Shown: in pieces, positions 1 through 10,138 of the stretch
Layout of the letters: each line of letters starts with the position of its first letter
Position numbering within the stretch: the first letter of the stretch is position 1
Assembly: GCA_002007465.1 (NCBI GenBank)
Contig: LNAC01000346.1
Location: 2,454,663-2,518,662, forward strand
From: Ailurus styani
Taxonomy: Eukaryota > Chordata > Mammalia > Carnivora > Ailuridae
Length of the DNA: 64,000 nt
Direction of reading: 5' to 3'
Position numbers and translations under genes: made by a program
Notes under the pieces: generated by a model
What the model saw: the letters and a program-made list of their open reading frames with translations, nothing else
What the model was told of the DNA's origin: nothing
The model's database searches: none

Positions 1-706
1 GTCCCTCCCGTCTCCTGGTCTCCGGCCACGCTCCAAGCTCACTCGGCCTGTGACTGAGAGTTTCTATCTCTGGCGCGTGGCCCCGTTTAGAATCTCCGAG
101 CCCGGCAGATCCTGCAGCCACTCCTGCACCGCTCCTCCCGGAGGAGGAAGGACGGGGTATCTCCAGGTCTGCCGCCTGTGTGGTCCCCGCTCAAAGAGCT
201 GTGGCCCAACTGTGCTTTGGATCACGGCCCAAGGTAACACCGAGCTGAGAGACGTCTCACCTCGGCTCCGTCTCTCCCGCCGGCTTCTCCTCTCTGATAC
301 CTGGGAGCTCTGTCACGCTCAGACACCCCTGGTGTTTTTGTGTCCCCGTGGGTCCTGAGACCACACTGTCCCCATGAGGGCTTCACCCCCCACTTGGCCT
401 CTGGGGCGACATCCCTCAGTGGAGCAGACTTCTAACAGTTCCGCGTTTGCACTCCACTGCTCGGTCCCTTGCTGGGAGCCGGCCCTCCCCCCGGGTCTAT
501 CTTCCATCACTTCAGATTCACTTCTCCTCATGGCCTACCTTCCAGAAAGTGGTCAATTTTGTGCTCCTAGAATTGCTGCTCTTCTTCTCTTGAATCTCCT
601 GTAGAATTTGTAGGTGTTCAGAATAGTTTGATAGCTATCTGGGTGAATTTCTGGGACCTGACGATAATCAGTCTCCTACTCCTCTGCCATCTTGCCACTT
701 CTCCCC
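1..706 (-). mobile_element. LINE-1 5'UTR (start of an L1 running off the left edge)
   Basis: This is the promoter-bearing 5' untranslated region of a LINE-1, read from position 706 leftward; ORF1 and ORF2, if present, lie outside the window. It is GC- and CpG-richer than anything else here, as expected for a fairly young L1 5'UTR. The terminal stretch at about 640-706 resembles the 5' end of the other L1 at about 18,830-18,900 (shared tttgatagctatct-like and gtctcctactcc-like blocks). The L1 sense strand starts near ggggagaagtggcaagatgg. The AAGATGGC core (686-693 on the complement) sits about 13-20 bases from the inferred start, the usual place of the YY1 site in L1 promoters. Forward ORFs in this region are antisense and look accidental. 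The 5' terminus is fixed only to within a few bases. Confidence 0.8.
686..693 (-). promoter_or_regulatory. Probable YY1 site of the L1 promoter
   Basis: The plus strand reads gccatctt, so the L1 sense strand reads AAGATGGC, the YY1 core. It lies about 13-20 bases downstream of the inferred L1 5' end, where YY1 is known to help position L1 transcription starts. Binding is inferred from the motif and its position only. Confidence 0.5.
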
Positions 707-2735
707 TGTCTTTGTATTCTTATCCTCCACCCCACCACAAACACACACTACCCATTCCATGGTGACCACTGATAAGTTCTCCATCTTCATATTTTTCTCA
801 TTTCAAGAATGTCATATGAGTGGAACAATACATCATGAACATTTTAAGCCTGAGAATTTACATTAAGAGTAATGTCCTCCAGGTCCATTCAGATTGTTAG
901 ATGCATTCGATACGTCATCCTTTTTATGGGTAGTGAGTGGAATTTCATTGTATGGATGTATCAGTTTGCTCATAGGTTCATCAAAAGTAGGATATTTGGC
1001 TTGTTTTTAGAATTTTTCTATGTAAAACTGCTGTGAATATTTAGGTATAGGTATAGGTATGTATGTATGTATTGTGTGAATTTAAGTTTTCATTTCTCTG
1101 TAAGAAATGCCCAAGAATATGACTGTTGATTCATAGCGTAAATGCATGTTTAGATTTGTAAGAAACTGCTAAAACCTTTTTTTTTTGAGGGGCTCTATGT
1201 CTTAAATTCCCACCAGCAATGTGAGAAAGCTCAAGTATCTCTGCATCTCTACCTTCATTTAATATCATCACTGTTTTTTTTTATTTTGTCTTTTTTAATA
1301 GATGTGTAATGATATATCACCATGACTATATTTGCATTTCTCTAGTGGCTAAATGTGTTGAAGTTCTTTTCAGGTTCTTATTTTGTATTCCTATTGTGTT
1401 CGTATTTTTTATTTGCTTTCTAATTGCATAGCTGCTTCTTGCTCTCCTGAGTTCGAAGAGTTCTTTATATATTCTAGATATAAGACTTTTATGTTAGATA
1501 TGTAATTTCCATACTTTTTACTTGGTTTCTGGCTTGATTTAAATCCCTGTTACACAGGGTCTTTTACAATACACAAGTGTGTAGTTACGATGAAGTCTCA
1601 TTTGCTAATTTTTTGTCTTCTATTGATTATGCTTTTGGTATCATGTCCAAGAACTCTACCTAGCCATGGGATTCAAAGGATTCTTCTATGATTTCTTCTA
1701 AGATTTTTATAGTTTTATGTTTTAATATTTAAATATAAAATTCTGAATCAAGTTCTCTTTTCTCTTCCATTGATCTGTGTGTCTATCCCTCTGCCAGTTC
1801 CACACTATCTCGATTGCTGTAGCTATATTGGAAGTTTTAACATTAGGTAGAATGATTTCCCCCACTTAGTCTTCTTTCTAAAATTTGTTTTGGTTATTTT
1901 GTTCCTTTAACTTTCTGTATTATTTGTAGAATAAGCTTGCTTGTCCATAGAAGAAATCTTGCAGGGATTTTGGTAGGCCTTGTATTAAACTTATATATCC
2001 ATGATGAAGAAGATGGACATCTTTACTGTATTGAGTTTTCCTATCCATTTACTTATTATGTGTCCCCATTTATTTTGATCTTTTTTTTTCTTTCATCAGT
2101 AATTTGTGATTTATAGTATATGGTTCCCTTATGTGTTTTGTAAGATTTGTAAGTCAGTATTTTACTTTTTTGGAGAGATTATAAGTGGCTTTGTGGGTTT
2201 AATTTTGGTTTCCACATGTGTGTTGCTGGTATACTAGAAGTTGTGTGTGTGTGTGTGTGTGCGCGTGTGCGCGTGCGTGTGTGAAGCCTGTATCCTGTAC
2301 CTTGCTGAACTCATTTATTGGTTCTGGAAGTGTTTTTGTTGTTGTCTGTTTGTTTGTTTATTCCTTGTGATTTTCTACATTGACAATCATGTCATCAGCA
2401 ATAAAAGTTAAGGAACAGTTGTATTTCTCCCTTTGTGGTTCACTTGTCTTTTATTTCTTTTCCTTACCTTATTATCCTAGCTGTAACTTTCAATTTATTT
2501 TGAATAATACAAGGCATCATTGTTTTGCTTGTTTGTTTGTTTTCTCAATTTTAGGGGAAAACATTGTCTTTCATCACTATGTATGATGTTATATGCATTT
2601 GTTTTATAGATGCTCTTCATCAGATTGAAGAAGTTCCTTCTCCTAATTTGCTGGAAGTTTGTTTTTAAAATTATCATAAATGGTTGTTTGTTGAATTTTG
2701 TCAAATAATTTATCTGTATCAACTATGATCAATAG
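707..2735 (-). mobile_element. Old LINE-1 (L1M-type), 3'UTR and ORF2 remnant
   Basis: Reading 5' to 3' on the plus strand, the text follows the usual antisense order of an old mammalian L1: 3'UTR words (attccatggtgaccactgat near 755), then the ORF2 C-terminus (cccaccagcaatgtgagaaa near 1210, ttctttatatattctagata near 1462), then reverse transcriptase sequence near 2380-2720. Many stops and indels have accumulated and no frame longer than 80 codons survives. The element is 5'-truncated near 2735. It lies directly against the younger L1 5' end at 706, so the younger copy probably inserted into or beside it. Confidence 0.75.
2242..2283. repeat. (TG)n microsatellite with GC interruptions
   Basis: A run of TG dinucleotides broken by gcgcgtgtgcgcgtgcg, inside the old L1. 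Confidence 0.95.
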
Positions 2736-2789
2736 CTGTATGCCAGATATTAGAGGACATGTTAATTTGCTCCATCATCGAAACCACAT

Positions 2790-3100
2790 TTAGTACAGCA
2801 GCTGCAATAGAAGTCACCATGTAGTAAAGTCAACAATTGTCCACTGTCATTCTCCAGCATCCAGCTGTCTTCTGCACAGACTAGATAGGTGATTTGAATG
2901 GGAAGGTGATGGGAATCACCACTCCTACATCTATCACGTCCTTTATGGTGACACTAATATCTACAATCCCTCTATAAATGTGGTATTGCTTTTGGTTTAC
3001 TATTTCCTAGATAACTGTAGTTCTTGTGACTTGATCCAACTTTATTCCTTCTGTCATATCCCATAATCTTGGTATCTATTTCCGTGAATGTTTTCCAGAT
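2790..3100 (-). mobile_element. Possible ERVL-class internal fragment
   Basis: Seen as antisense sequence with words such as tccactgtcattctccagc, gggaatcaccactcctac and ggtgacactaatatctac, which resemble the internal region of class III (ERVL) endogenous retroviruses. The complementary strand has stop codons in the best frame, and no LTR is adjacent on either side. It is a decayed, non-coding remnant at most. The assignment rests on remembered nucleotide similarity; a family search would be decisive. Confidence 0.35.
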
Positions 3101-3429
3101 ATTTGTCTGTATCAGTTAAAAAACTTTACTTGTTATTTTGTATATAGTGCATCTTACCATTGGTCAAACTTTGGGTCTCACCTTTAGGGGAGATTTCAGG
3201 CTGAGATTTCAGGCTAGGCACTAAGGGATAGGCAAAGTAACCAATGAAAAAAGCAGATTCCAGAAGCAACCATTTTCAACATTTAATTTATGATAGTAAT
3301 GACAGTATAGGTTGGTATCTGAAATAATGGCATTTTCAATTAGTGATACAGAGATAATAGGTCAGCCATAAGGAAAAACAAGGAAATGAAGGAAAGGGGT
3401 GGAAAGATTGGATTCTTGCTTCACACATA
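3101..3429. other. Non-coding stretch, no feature recognised
   Basis: AT-rich sequence with no convincing ORF. A local duplication gagatttcaggct occurs twice in tandem at about 3188-3215. Nothing else stands out. Confidence 0.6.
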
Positions 3430-3876
3430 AACAACACTGTCCAGGCTGGTTAAAGATCTAAGTGTGAAAAGCAAAAATGGAAACTTTTAGAAAGCAACAT
3501 AGATTTTATTGATATAATGTGGGAATAGAGGAGAATTTCTTAAGTCACAAAAAATGAAGACAATAATGAAATGGATTGATAAATCTGACTAAATTAAAAT
3601 AATCATTTGTTTATAAAAATTAAGAATGCAAAAAAACAAGCTATGGTGTGGGAAGAGAGAATACAATATATGTAATCATTAAAAGATTAGTATCTAGGAT
3701 ATAGAAAGAACACTTTTGAATCAATAGGAAAAATTCAAGCAACAAAATGGGAAAATTGGTAAAATTAATTAAAATGCATATGATAGGAAATATTCAGGGT
3801 CCACAATCATCAAAAGGTATTATCTCTCATTAATAATCAGAAAAATAAAGATTTCAATTAAAAGTTATAATGTTGA

Positions 3877-4074
3877 GGGGTGCCTGAGTGGCTCAGTTGG
3901 TAAAGTGTCTGCCTTTGGCTCAGGTCATGATCCCGGCATCTGGGATCAAACCCAGCATCAGGCTCCCTGCTCAATGAGAAGCCTGCTTCTCCCTCTCCCT
4001 CTCACTCTGCTGTTTCCCCTGCTTCTGCTCTCTTGCTCTCTCTCAAATAAATACATAAAATATTTTTTTAGAAG
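3877..4074 (+). mobile_element. CAN-SINE (SINEC), complete
   Basis: Carnivore tRNA-Lys-derived SINE with head ggggtgcctgagtggctcag, B-box-like middle, CT-rich body and A-tail. A perfect 15-bp target-site duplication flanks it: aagttataatgttga at 3862-3876 and 4075-4089. It inserted into the plus-strand L1. Confidence 0.95.
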
Positions 4075-4450
4075 AAGTTATAATGTTGAATGCATGTACG
4101 CACACATGCACACACACAGACACAAAAAATGTCAAGGGGCAAGGATATGGAGCAAAGAAAATGGTACCCACTGCTTGTGGTAGTTAAAATTAAGTACAAG
4201 CTTTTTGGAAAACTGGTAATACCATTTAAAGATGAAGATTTGCATACATTATGGACCAACATTTCCACTCTTATATATACATGTGTTAAAGCCTAAGACT
4301 GGATTATTGCATATGTGCTCCAAGAGTCATATATAAGAGCTTCAGCAATGTTTTTTTTTAGCAATGTTTTTAATAAAAAAGACCGACAGCATCCCCAAAA
4401 GAAGCAACAACCTAAATGAACACTATCAATATAATATGTAAATGAATTAT

Positions 4451-4675
4451 TTTATTTATTTATAAAGATTTATTTATTTATAAATATTTATTTATTTTAG
4501 AGAGAGAGAGAGAGAGTCAGGGGGAGGGGCAAAAGGAGAGGGAGAGAGAGAAACCTAAGAGGACTCCAGGCTGAGCGTGGAGCCCTACACAGGGCTCGAT
4601 CTCACAATGCTGAGATGAGACCTGAGCCAAAACCAAGAGTCAGAGACTTAGCCAACTGTACCACCCAGGCAGCCC
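4451..4675 (-). mobile_element. CAN-SINE, older subfamily
   Basis: Reverse orientation: T-rich tail, long GA run at about 4500-4552, then the complement of the body and head ending in caccaccaggc-like sequence. The body (gggaggggcaaaaggag, gactccaggctgagcgtgg) marks an older subfamily than the copies at 5663 and 9222. Target duplication is only suggestive (atgaattattt / atgaataaatt). Confidence 0.9.
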
Positions 4676-5137
4676 ATGAATAAATTACTTTATAACCACA
4701 CATTGGATTAGCATTCAACTGTGAAAATAATAAGCAAAAACTAAATGTGTCAACATAGATAAAGTTCAAAAAGCATACTATAGAATGAAATAAGTCACAA
4801 AAGAATATGTGTACAACAGTCTCATTCACTAAAAGATTAAAATAGAGAAAAATAGATTTTTAAGGGCTACATAATATATTTAATAATTTAAGGGTACATA
4901 GTAACATTACAGAAAGTCAAGGCAATGATTAACAAAATATTCAAGAGTAGAGCTTACTTCTTGGAAAGTGATTAAACCTGATTACAGAGGGCCATCTAGG
5001 CATCTTTGGTACTGGAAAAATTCTATTTTTTAGGCTGAATAAGGGTTATGCAGGTGGTTATTTATTATTGTTTAAACTGTAATTATAATTACATACAGTA
5101 TTTTTTACATGTGTTGCATTTCCCAATAAAATGACAT

Positions 5138-5662
5138 GAAATAGAAAAAAAATGGTACCACTCCATTTTATTTTACTTTAAATCAGTTAATCTAGTCTTT
5201 TCTCTCTGACATGGAACACACACACATGCACACATGCAACTACATTTTACTTTTTTGCTTTACATTCTTCACAACTTAATCTTATGTCTGATGACCGTAT
5301 AAACTGAATAAAAAGAGTTATGTGTTTTTTTCTCTATACAATAGCTTTTTTTCAACATGGTTGAATTTAGCCCTATTTCTTGTGTTCTAAATATGATTAA
5401 TACATTTGAATATTGTTAGAGCTTCCTTTGGGGTGTGGGAGGAGGGGACAACCTAAAGGTTTTAAAGTCAGTTTTCATTTTTAAAAAGCTTCTGGGAATT
5501 TTATAAAATCTGGAATTTATTATATTTCAAGAAAAAATTTTACTATCCTCCTTCAAAAGATAAACTAGTCAGCAATAGAGGAAGAAATGTAACTGCTCTA
5601 TATATCAATAGAGCAAAGTGCCTATATACCTCATTCATTTGGGAAATCAATAAATCAAATTT
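5138..5662. other. Non-coding stretch
   Basis: AT-rich unique sequence with a short (CA)n at about 5216-5236. No gene, promoter or RNA recognised. Confidence 0.6.
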
Positions 5663-5863
5663 TTAAACTTTTTTTTTTTAAAGATTTTATTTATTTATTT
5701 GACAGAGAGAGATCACAAGTAGGCAGAGAGGCAGGCAGAGAGAGAGGAGGAAGCAGGCTCCCTGCTGAGCAGAGAGCCCGATGCGGGCCTCGATCCCAGG
5801 ACCCTGAGATCATGACCTGAGCCGAAGGCAGAGGCTTCAACCCACTGAGCCACCCAGGCGCCC
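5663..5863 (-). mobile_element. CAN-SINE, young mustelid-type
   Basis: Complete reverse-oriented copy, from T-rich tail (aaagattttatttatttatt) to the head complement gagccacccaggcgccc. A perfect 14-bp target duplication aataaatcaaattt lies at 5649-5662 and 5864-5877. The CpG-containing head is well preserved, so the insertion is fairly recent. Confidence 0.95.
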
Positions 5864-5877
5864 AATAAATCAAATTT

Positions 5878-6629
5878 ATTTATTTTTATTTCTTCCCCAG
5901 GGAAAAAAGTCCAGAGAGACTTAAAGATATAACTTAATAAAATCTTATTTTATTAATAAGTTTAAGAAATAATTTAAAATTTTTAAAGAGAGGCACTAAA
6001 AATAACATCTGTTAAATGAAGGTATGGGAAGAAAAATTAAACAAATACATGCAACAATATTTTAAATAAAAAGTCTAATTAATAAATTAGAATAATTAAG
6101 CAGTGTTTCTTACACAAGATCAGATTTTTAAAGTTATTAGTAAGAGCCTTCTTTTATGCAAGGGTAAGATGAGCTGAGAGTTTTTATTTATGTAAGTCAT
6201 CTTTATGTCTCCATCTGCTAGATAAGCTGTTTTTCATATCATTGTAACTGATATGAACCACATAATCAAATACTGAAAATACACAGGCATTTATCAGGAG
6301 AAAAATATGTCCTGTTCTCCTTTTAGGAGTTAGATTTATTTTTCTAATCATGAATTAACATCTTTCCTTGTCATTCATTGGATTTTATTATAACTGTCCC
6401 TGGGCTGGACCCCACAGAATCCTAAATCACTCAGATTTAAATTGTACTGTGCCCCAGGTGAACATGTCCTAGTGTACTGCCAAAGTTAATATCTGTCCAA
6501 CTGGTCATATACTTGCTGACCATAGGAAAGTGCTTATCTATGTGATCTCAAGGATGATAAGAATAACAACTGTAGTATTTGTTTGGAGTACTTTGTAGTT
6601 CATAATGTGATATGAAGTATATTATTATA
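5878..6629. other. Non-coding stretch
   Basis: AT-rich unique sequence without recognisable repeat, ORF or RNA. Several TAATAA-rich words near 5930-6080. Confidence 0.6.
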
Positions 6630-6745
6630 TCCCATCCTTAAACAAATAAATGACCAGTGCTATTATTTTACAGATTAGAGAAACAGGCTCAAAAAGCTTA
6701 AGAGATGCATCAAAGTTCCACAACTTTTTAGTTTGGGTGATAGTT
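6630..6745 (-). mobile_element. MIR fragment
   Basis: Contains the antisense MIR core ttattttacagattagagaaacaggctca (here split by mutations) followed by a degraded caaagttccacaac segment. Ancient mammalian-wide SINE, partial. Confidence 0.6.
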
Positions 6746-7135
6746 CTTCATGATGTGTTTATCTTGTAAGCTAAGGTACTAACTGCTCTTTGGCTCTGGT
6801 CTATCATTTCAAGAACACTTTTGTATATAGAATAACCTTGTTAAGACTGAGAGAGTGTCTCTTCCAGAGGAAAGGTCAGTTTGCTTATAGCCCATCACAA
6901 AATCTTTGGGTTCCCTTAGTTTGATATTTCTTAGCTATGATGCAAACCTACAGTGTTGCTGTATCCACCTGGGCTTTTTCACTTTGGCCCCTTGGAAACT
7001 GGGGACAAGGGAAACTGACATGGGAATGAAGCCATGGATAATGGAGTCCTTTGCCTCCAATCTTGAAGTATCATGTTTTCTGCCAACACACATAAAAACT
7101 GGCCAACTAGCTAGTTTGAAAGTATGGTGAAATCT
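6746..7135. other. Non-coding stretch
   Basis: No repeat recognised. A 74-codon ORF at 6906-7130 has no family resemblance and no initiation or splice context worth noting. Confidence 0.55.
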
Positions 7136-7152
7136 CAGACCTGTCAGTTCTT

Positions 7153-7355
7153 TTTTTTTTTTTTAAAGATTTTATTTATTTATTTGGGTGAGAGTAAGAG
7201 CTAGAGAGAGAGAGGGAGTACACACAGAGGGCAGAGGGAGAGAGAGAAGCAGGCTCCCCAGTGAGCAGGGAGAATGTGGGACTCGATCCCACGACTCTGG
7301 GATCATGACCTGAGCTGAAGGCAGATGTTTAACCATCTGAGCCACCCAGGTATCC
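7153..7355 (-). mobile_element. CAN-SINE, intermediate age
   Basis: Reverse-oriented SINE with long T tail and a diverged body (gagggagtacacacagagg). A perfect 17-bp target duplication cagacctgtcagttctt is at 7136-7152 and 7356-7372. Confidence 0.95.
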
Positions 7356-7764
7356 CAGACCTGTCAGTTCTTGAAAAGAAATTGTAAAGCATAGGAGCTA
7401 AATATTTCTTTAGTTTCATAGCTTAGTATACATTTTATATACCACTATGAATCCCAAGACCCCAAATTTGTATATTTACATCCCTAGGACTTCTTCTTTT
7501 TTTGTGTGTGTGATTTAGGAAGATGCACATTCTCGTTTCCAAACTGGGCTAAGTGTCTCATGTACAACCATTTTGGTTTTGTATGTTTGTGTGGATAAGC
7601 TTTTTTGGAAGGATGCAACAGGCTGATTGCAATTGTAGCATTTGGCAAAAGGAACCACACACTTCAAGATGTGAGGGAAGTTTTCTTGTTAACCATATTT
7701 ATATTTGTACTTGCTGAATGCTGCTCTTTGTGGAAGGCAGTGTATTATAACATTCATAAAACCA

Positions 7765-7975
7765 AGCTCTCCAGGTTTGTATTCTCAGCTAATTGACTGC
7801 AATACATTGATCAGACTTAAAATTAATTTCTATATGTTTCAACTTCCTTATTTGTAAAAGTGTGCCATTATAGTAATCACCTTACAAGTTGTGAGGATTA
7901 AAGGAGCTATTACCTAAAATGTTTTAACATTGTGCCTTAGAGCAAGAGAGTTCCATTAAGTATTAGCAATAATGA
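7765..7975 (+). mobile_element. MIR element
   Basis: Plus-strand MIR: weak 5' part, then the core tcaacttccttatttgtaaaa and ttgtgaggattaaaggagct, then a 3' end resembling agtgcc...ttagcaataatg. Diverged but in consistent order. Confidence 0.65.
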
Positions 7976-8549
7976 TTCAAAGTCATTTTTAAATGATTTT
8001 CATGTTAATGTTCTTCTAAATTAATTTTAAACAACAAAATTTCATTATGTGAATACAAGAATATCATTATGTGAATATAAGTGAAATTACTGGTAAACAA
8101 ATACATACTGACTTTCCTTCTTACTGAGATGCAAATGACTGTTGGCAGAGCCTACACTTCGAATATGTGTTGATAGGCAAGAGGCAAGAGAAGAACACTG
8201 GATACATTACGAAGGGCTAGTGATGCCTAGATATGGTAAAGAAATTATTCAAGGAAATCTCAGCATTGAGAACACAGTCTTTTCACTTGACAAATTTGTT
8301 CCTTAGGTGAGCACTGGTTCAGTAAATGGTTACTAATTATTCCATTTCCCTTGTGTTTCTTATTAACTCATTGATTCCTTAATTCAACAGCTATTTATTC
8401 AGCAGCTTAAACCTACCTCCCAGGCTAGTGATGAAAACAATGTGAATCAAAGAATACACTATTTGCGATGAGTGTATCATTACTATGATAAACACTTAAC
8501 ACGGTGAAGACTGAGGCTTAAAAATGTTGTCTAATTTGCTGGAAGCCAC
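7976..8549. other. Non-coding stretch with a short tandem duplication
   Basis: At 8042-8085 the unit tcattatgtgaatacaagaa is repeated once with slight change. Otherwise unique AT-rich DNA with no gene. Confidence 0.6.
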
Positions 8550-8660
8550 ACAACTTAAGTTTTCTCATTTGTCAAATATTGATTGAAAATGCTACCAAAT
8601 TTCTGAGGTTTAAATGAGGTAATAATAGAAAATCACTTACTCCAGGGCTTATGACTCTGA
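8550..8660 (+). mobile_element. MIR fragment
   Basis: Core words ttttctcatttgtcaaata and gaggtttaaatgaggtaataa followed by ccagggctta match the central and 3' MIR order. Short and diverged. Confidence 0.5.
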
Positions 8661-9205
8661 TCTCAGACGTACCATCCTTCTTGAACAGTCTCTGAAATGT
8701 CAGGAATTAACTCAATCTAGTACTACTTTTTTTTCTTAATAAGTGAAAATACCACTAATGCAGATAATTTTCTTACTCCTATAAAGTGTCTGTTAATAAA
8801 TTTTTCCATTCCCTTAAGTGATGGGACACTTTGAAATTAAAATTCTAGAAGCTCAGTTTAGACCGAAAAGAGAAGTAAATGGGAGAATTCTCTTTGTTGC
8901 ATAATTACTAGTTGACTGTGCACATTGAGTCTTAAAGACCTATGTCAGAAACTTAGCTAACTATGATTATAGCAATTCTATGGGCATGGAAAAGATCATT
9001 GATGTTCTGAGCCAGTCCGGGTCTTACTGGTATTTCTATCTTTTCCCACTTTTGATTACTTGTCTTTTTCTCCACATGGTGGTACATGTTAACAAGGTGT
9101 ACTTGCCAGATATGCACTACATATCTGGTATGTATGAAAAATACAATGTTCATCGAAACCTAACTCAAAAATGCCTGGCAGTGCCATTGGAAGAGAAGTC
9201 AGCTC
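8661..9205. other. Non-coding stretch
   Basis: Unique sequence. A 139-codon forward ORF begins here (8980) but its last third is translated SINE, so it is not taken as a gene. Confidence 0.6.
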
Positions 9206-9221
9206 TACCGAAACGTTTCTT

Positions 9222-9442
9222 TTCTTTTTTTTTTTTTAATTTTTTTTTAAAGATTTTATTTATTTATTTGACACAGAGAGAGAGATTACATGTAGGCAGA
9301 GAGGCAGGCAGAGAGACAGGGAGAGGAGGAAGCAGGCTCCCTGCTGAGCAGAGAGCCCGATGCGGGCCTGGATCCCAGGACGCTGAGATCATGACCTGAG
9401 CCGAAAGCAGAGGCTTTAACCCACTGAGCCACCCAGGCGCCC
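9222..9442 (-). mobile_element. CAN-SINE, young (same subtype as the copy at 16,833)
   Basis: Complete reverse copy with double T tract. A 16-bp target duplication taccgaaacgtttctt / taccgaaatgtttctt (one mismatch, at a CpG) is at 9206-9221 and 9443-9458. Its body shares cctggatcccaggacgctga with the inner SINE at 16,833-17,045 and differs from it at only about three positions across the aligned body, so both came from the same source subfamily. Confidence 0.95.
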
Positions 9443-9554
9443 TACCGAAATGTTTCTTAACTCAAGCTGGAGATCTTAGAATCTCCCAAACTGCATCCTT
9501 TTTAGGTAATCTATCACATTTCCCTATGCCTAATTATCACTGTATGTGTTTACG

Positions 9555-10138
9555 GTAGGCAGAATTCTGATGGCTCTTAAGATTTCCAGCCCTTGGTAGA
9601 TATTCACCTTCTCCCAGTCAATTAAATTCTAATCCGGGTGCTTCTGTGGAAAAGGCTTTTTAGGTGTAACTAAGGTCCCAAATTAGTTGGCATTAAAAAG
9701 GGGGGACACCCTATCTGAGCCTGACTGAGTCATGTGAGATCTTAAAAGGACCTGGGTTTTTCCCAGTGACAGATATTCCCAGAGAGAGGAATTCCATGTG
9801 CAAGAGCATCTCTGTTGCTGGTTTTGAAGCAGAGGGGTCACATGACCTCCAAGAGATAAAAGTGGCCTCCATCTGAGAGCCAACAAGGAAATGGGGACAA
9901 GAGTCTAACAACCCCAAGGAACTAAATTGTGTCCTTAGGCTGCACGTGGCCTTCAAGCTCCAGATGAGAACATGGCAGCCTGCACCTTCATCTTCAGCCT
10001 TTGTGAGACCCTGAGCAGGAACCCTAGTCACACTGTGCCCAGACTTCTCACCTGCAGAACTGTGAGCTAGGATCAAGTGTTGTGTCAATCCGCAATGCTT
10101 GCCATAATTTCTTACACAGCAATAGAACACTAATGTGC
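9555..10138 (+). mobile_element. MaLR (MLT1-type) solo LTR
   Basis: Begins near gtaggcagaattctgatgg and ends near cacagcaatagaacactaat, both typical MLT1-class ends. The 3' part contains tttgtgagaccctgagcagg and cagaactgtgag, also typical. The LTR is an ancient, non-autonomous retroviral remnant without internal coding sequence. The 181-codon ORF on the minus strand (9711-10,256) runs through it antisense and is not credible as a gene. Exact MLT1 subfamily not determined. Confidence 0.7.

Larger units (their letters stand above)
3430..5137 (+). mobile_element. Old LINE-1, ORF2 C-terminus and 3'UTR, with two SINE insertions
   Basis: This old L1 lies on the plus strand. It shows the sense order of ORF2 C-terminal sequence (ttaaagatctaagtgtgaaa, aaagcaacatagattttatt, ttagtatctaggatatagaa), then the cysteine-rich tail region, then a 3'UTR with tactggaaaaattctattt and an AATAAA signal near 5127. 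The reading frame is destroyed. SINEs at 3877-4074 and 4451-4675 split it. It is opposite in strand to the L1 at 707-2735. Confidence 0.7.

Noticed and set aside
50..604. Two forward ORFs (102 and 76 codons) in GC-rich sequence, looking like a first exon in a CpG-rich promoter
   Set aside because: The sequence is the antisense strand of an L1 5'UTR; the base composition and CpGs are explained by that.
3877..3960. tRNA-like A/B box sequences at this and the other SINE heads
   Set aside because: They belong to tRNA-Lys-derived SINEs with CT bodies and A-tails; no mature tRNA cloverleaf with acceptor pairing is present.
8980..9399. 139-codon forward ORF with a hydrophobic N-terminal half
   Set aside because: The C-terminal part is translated SINE (poly-Phe from the T tail, then the reverse SINE body). 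The hydrophobic part reflects T-rich DNA. No homolog recognised.
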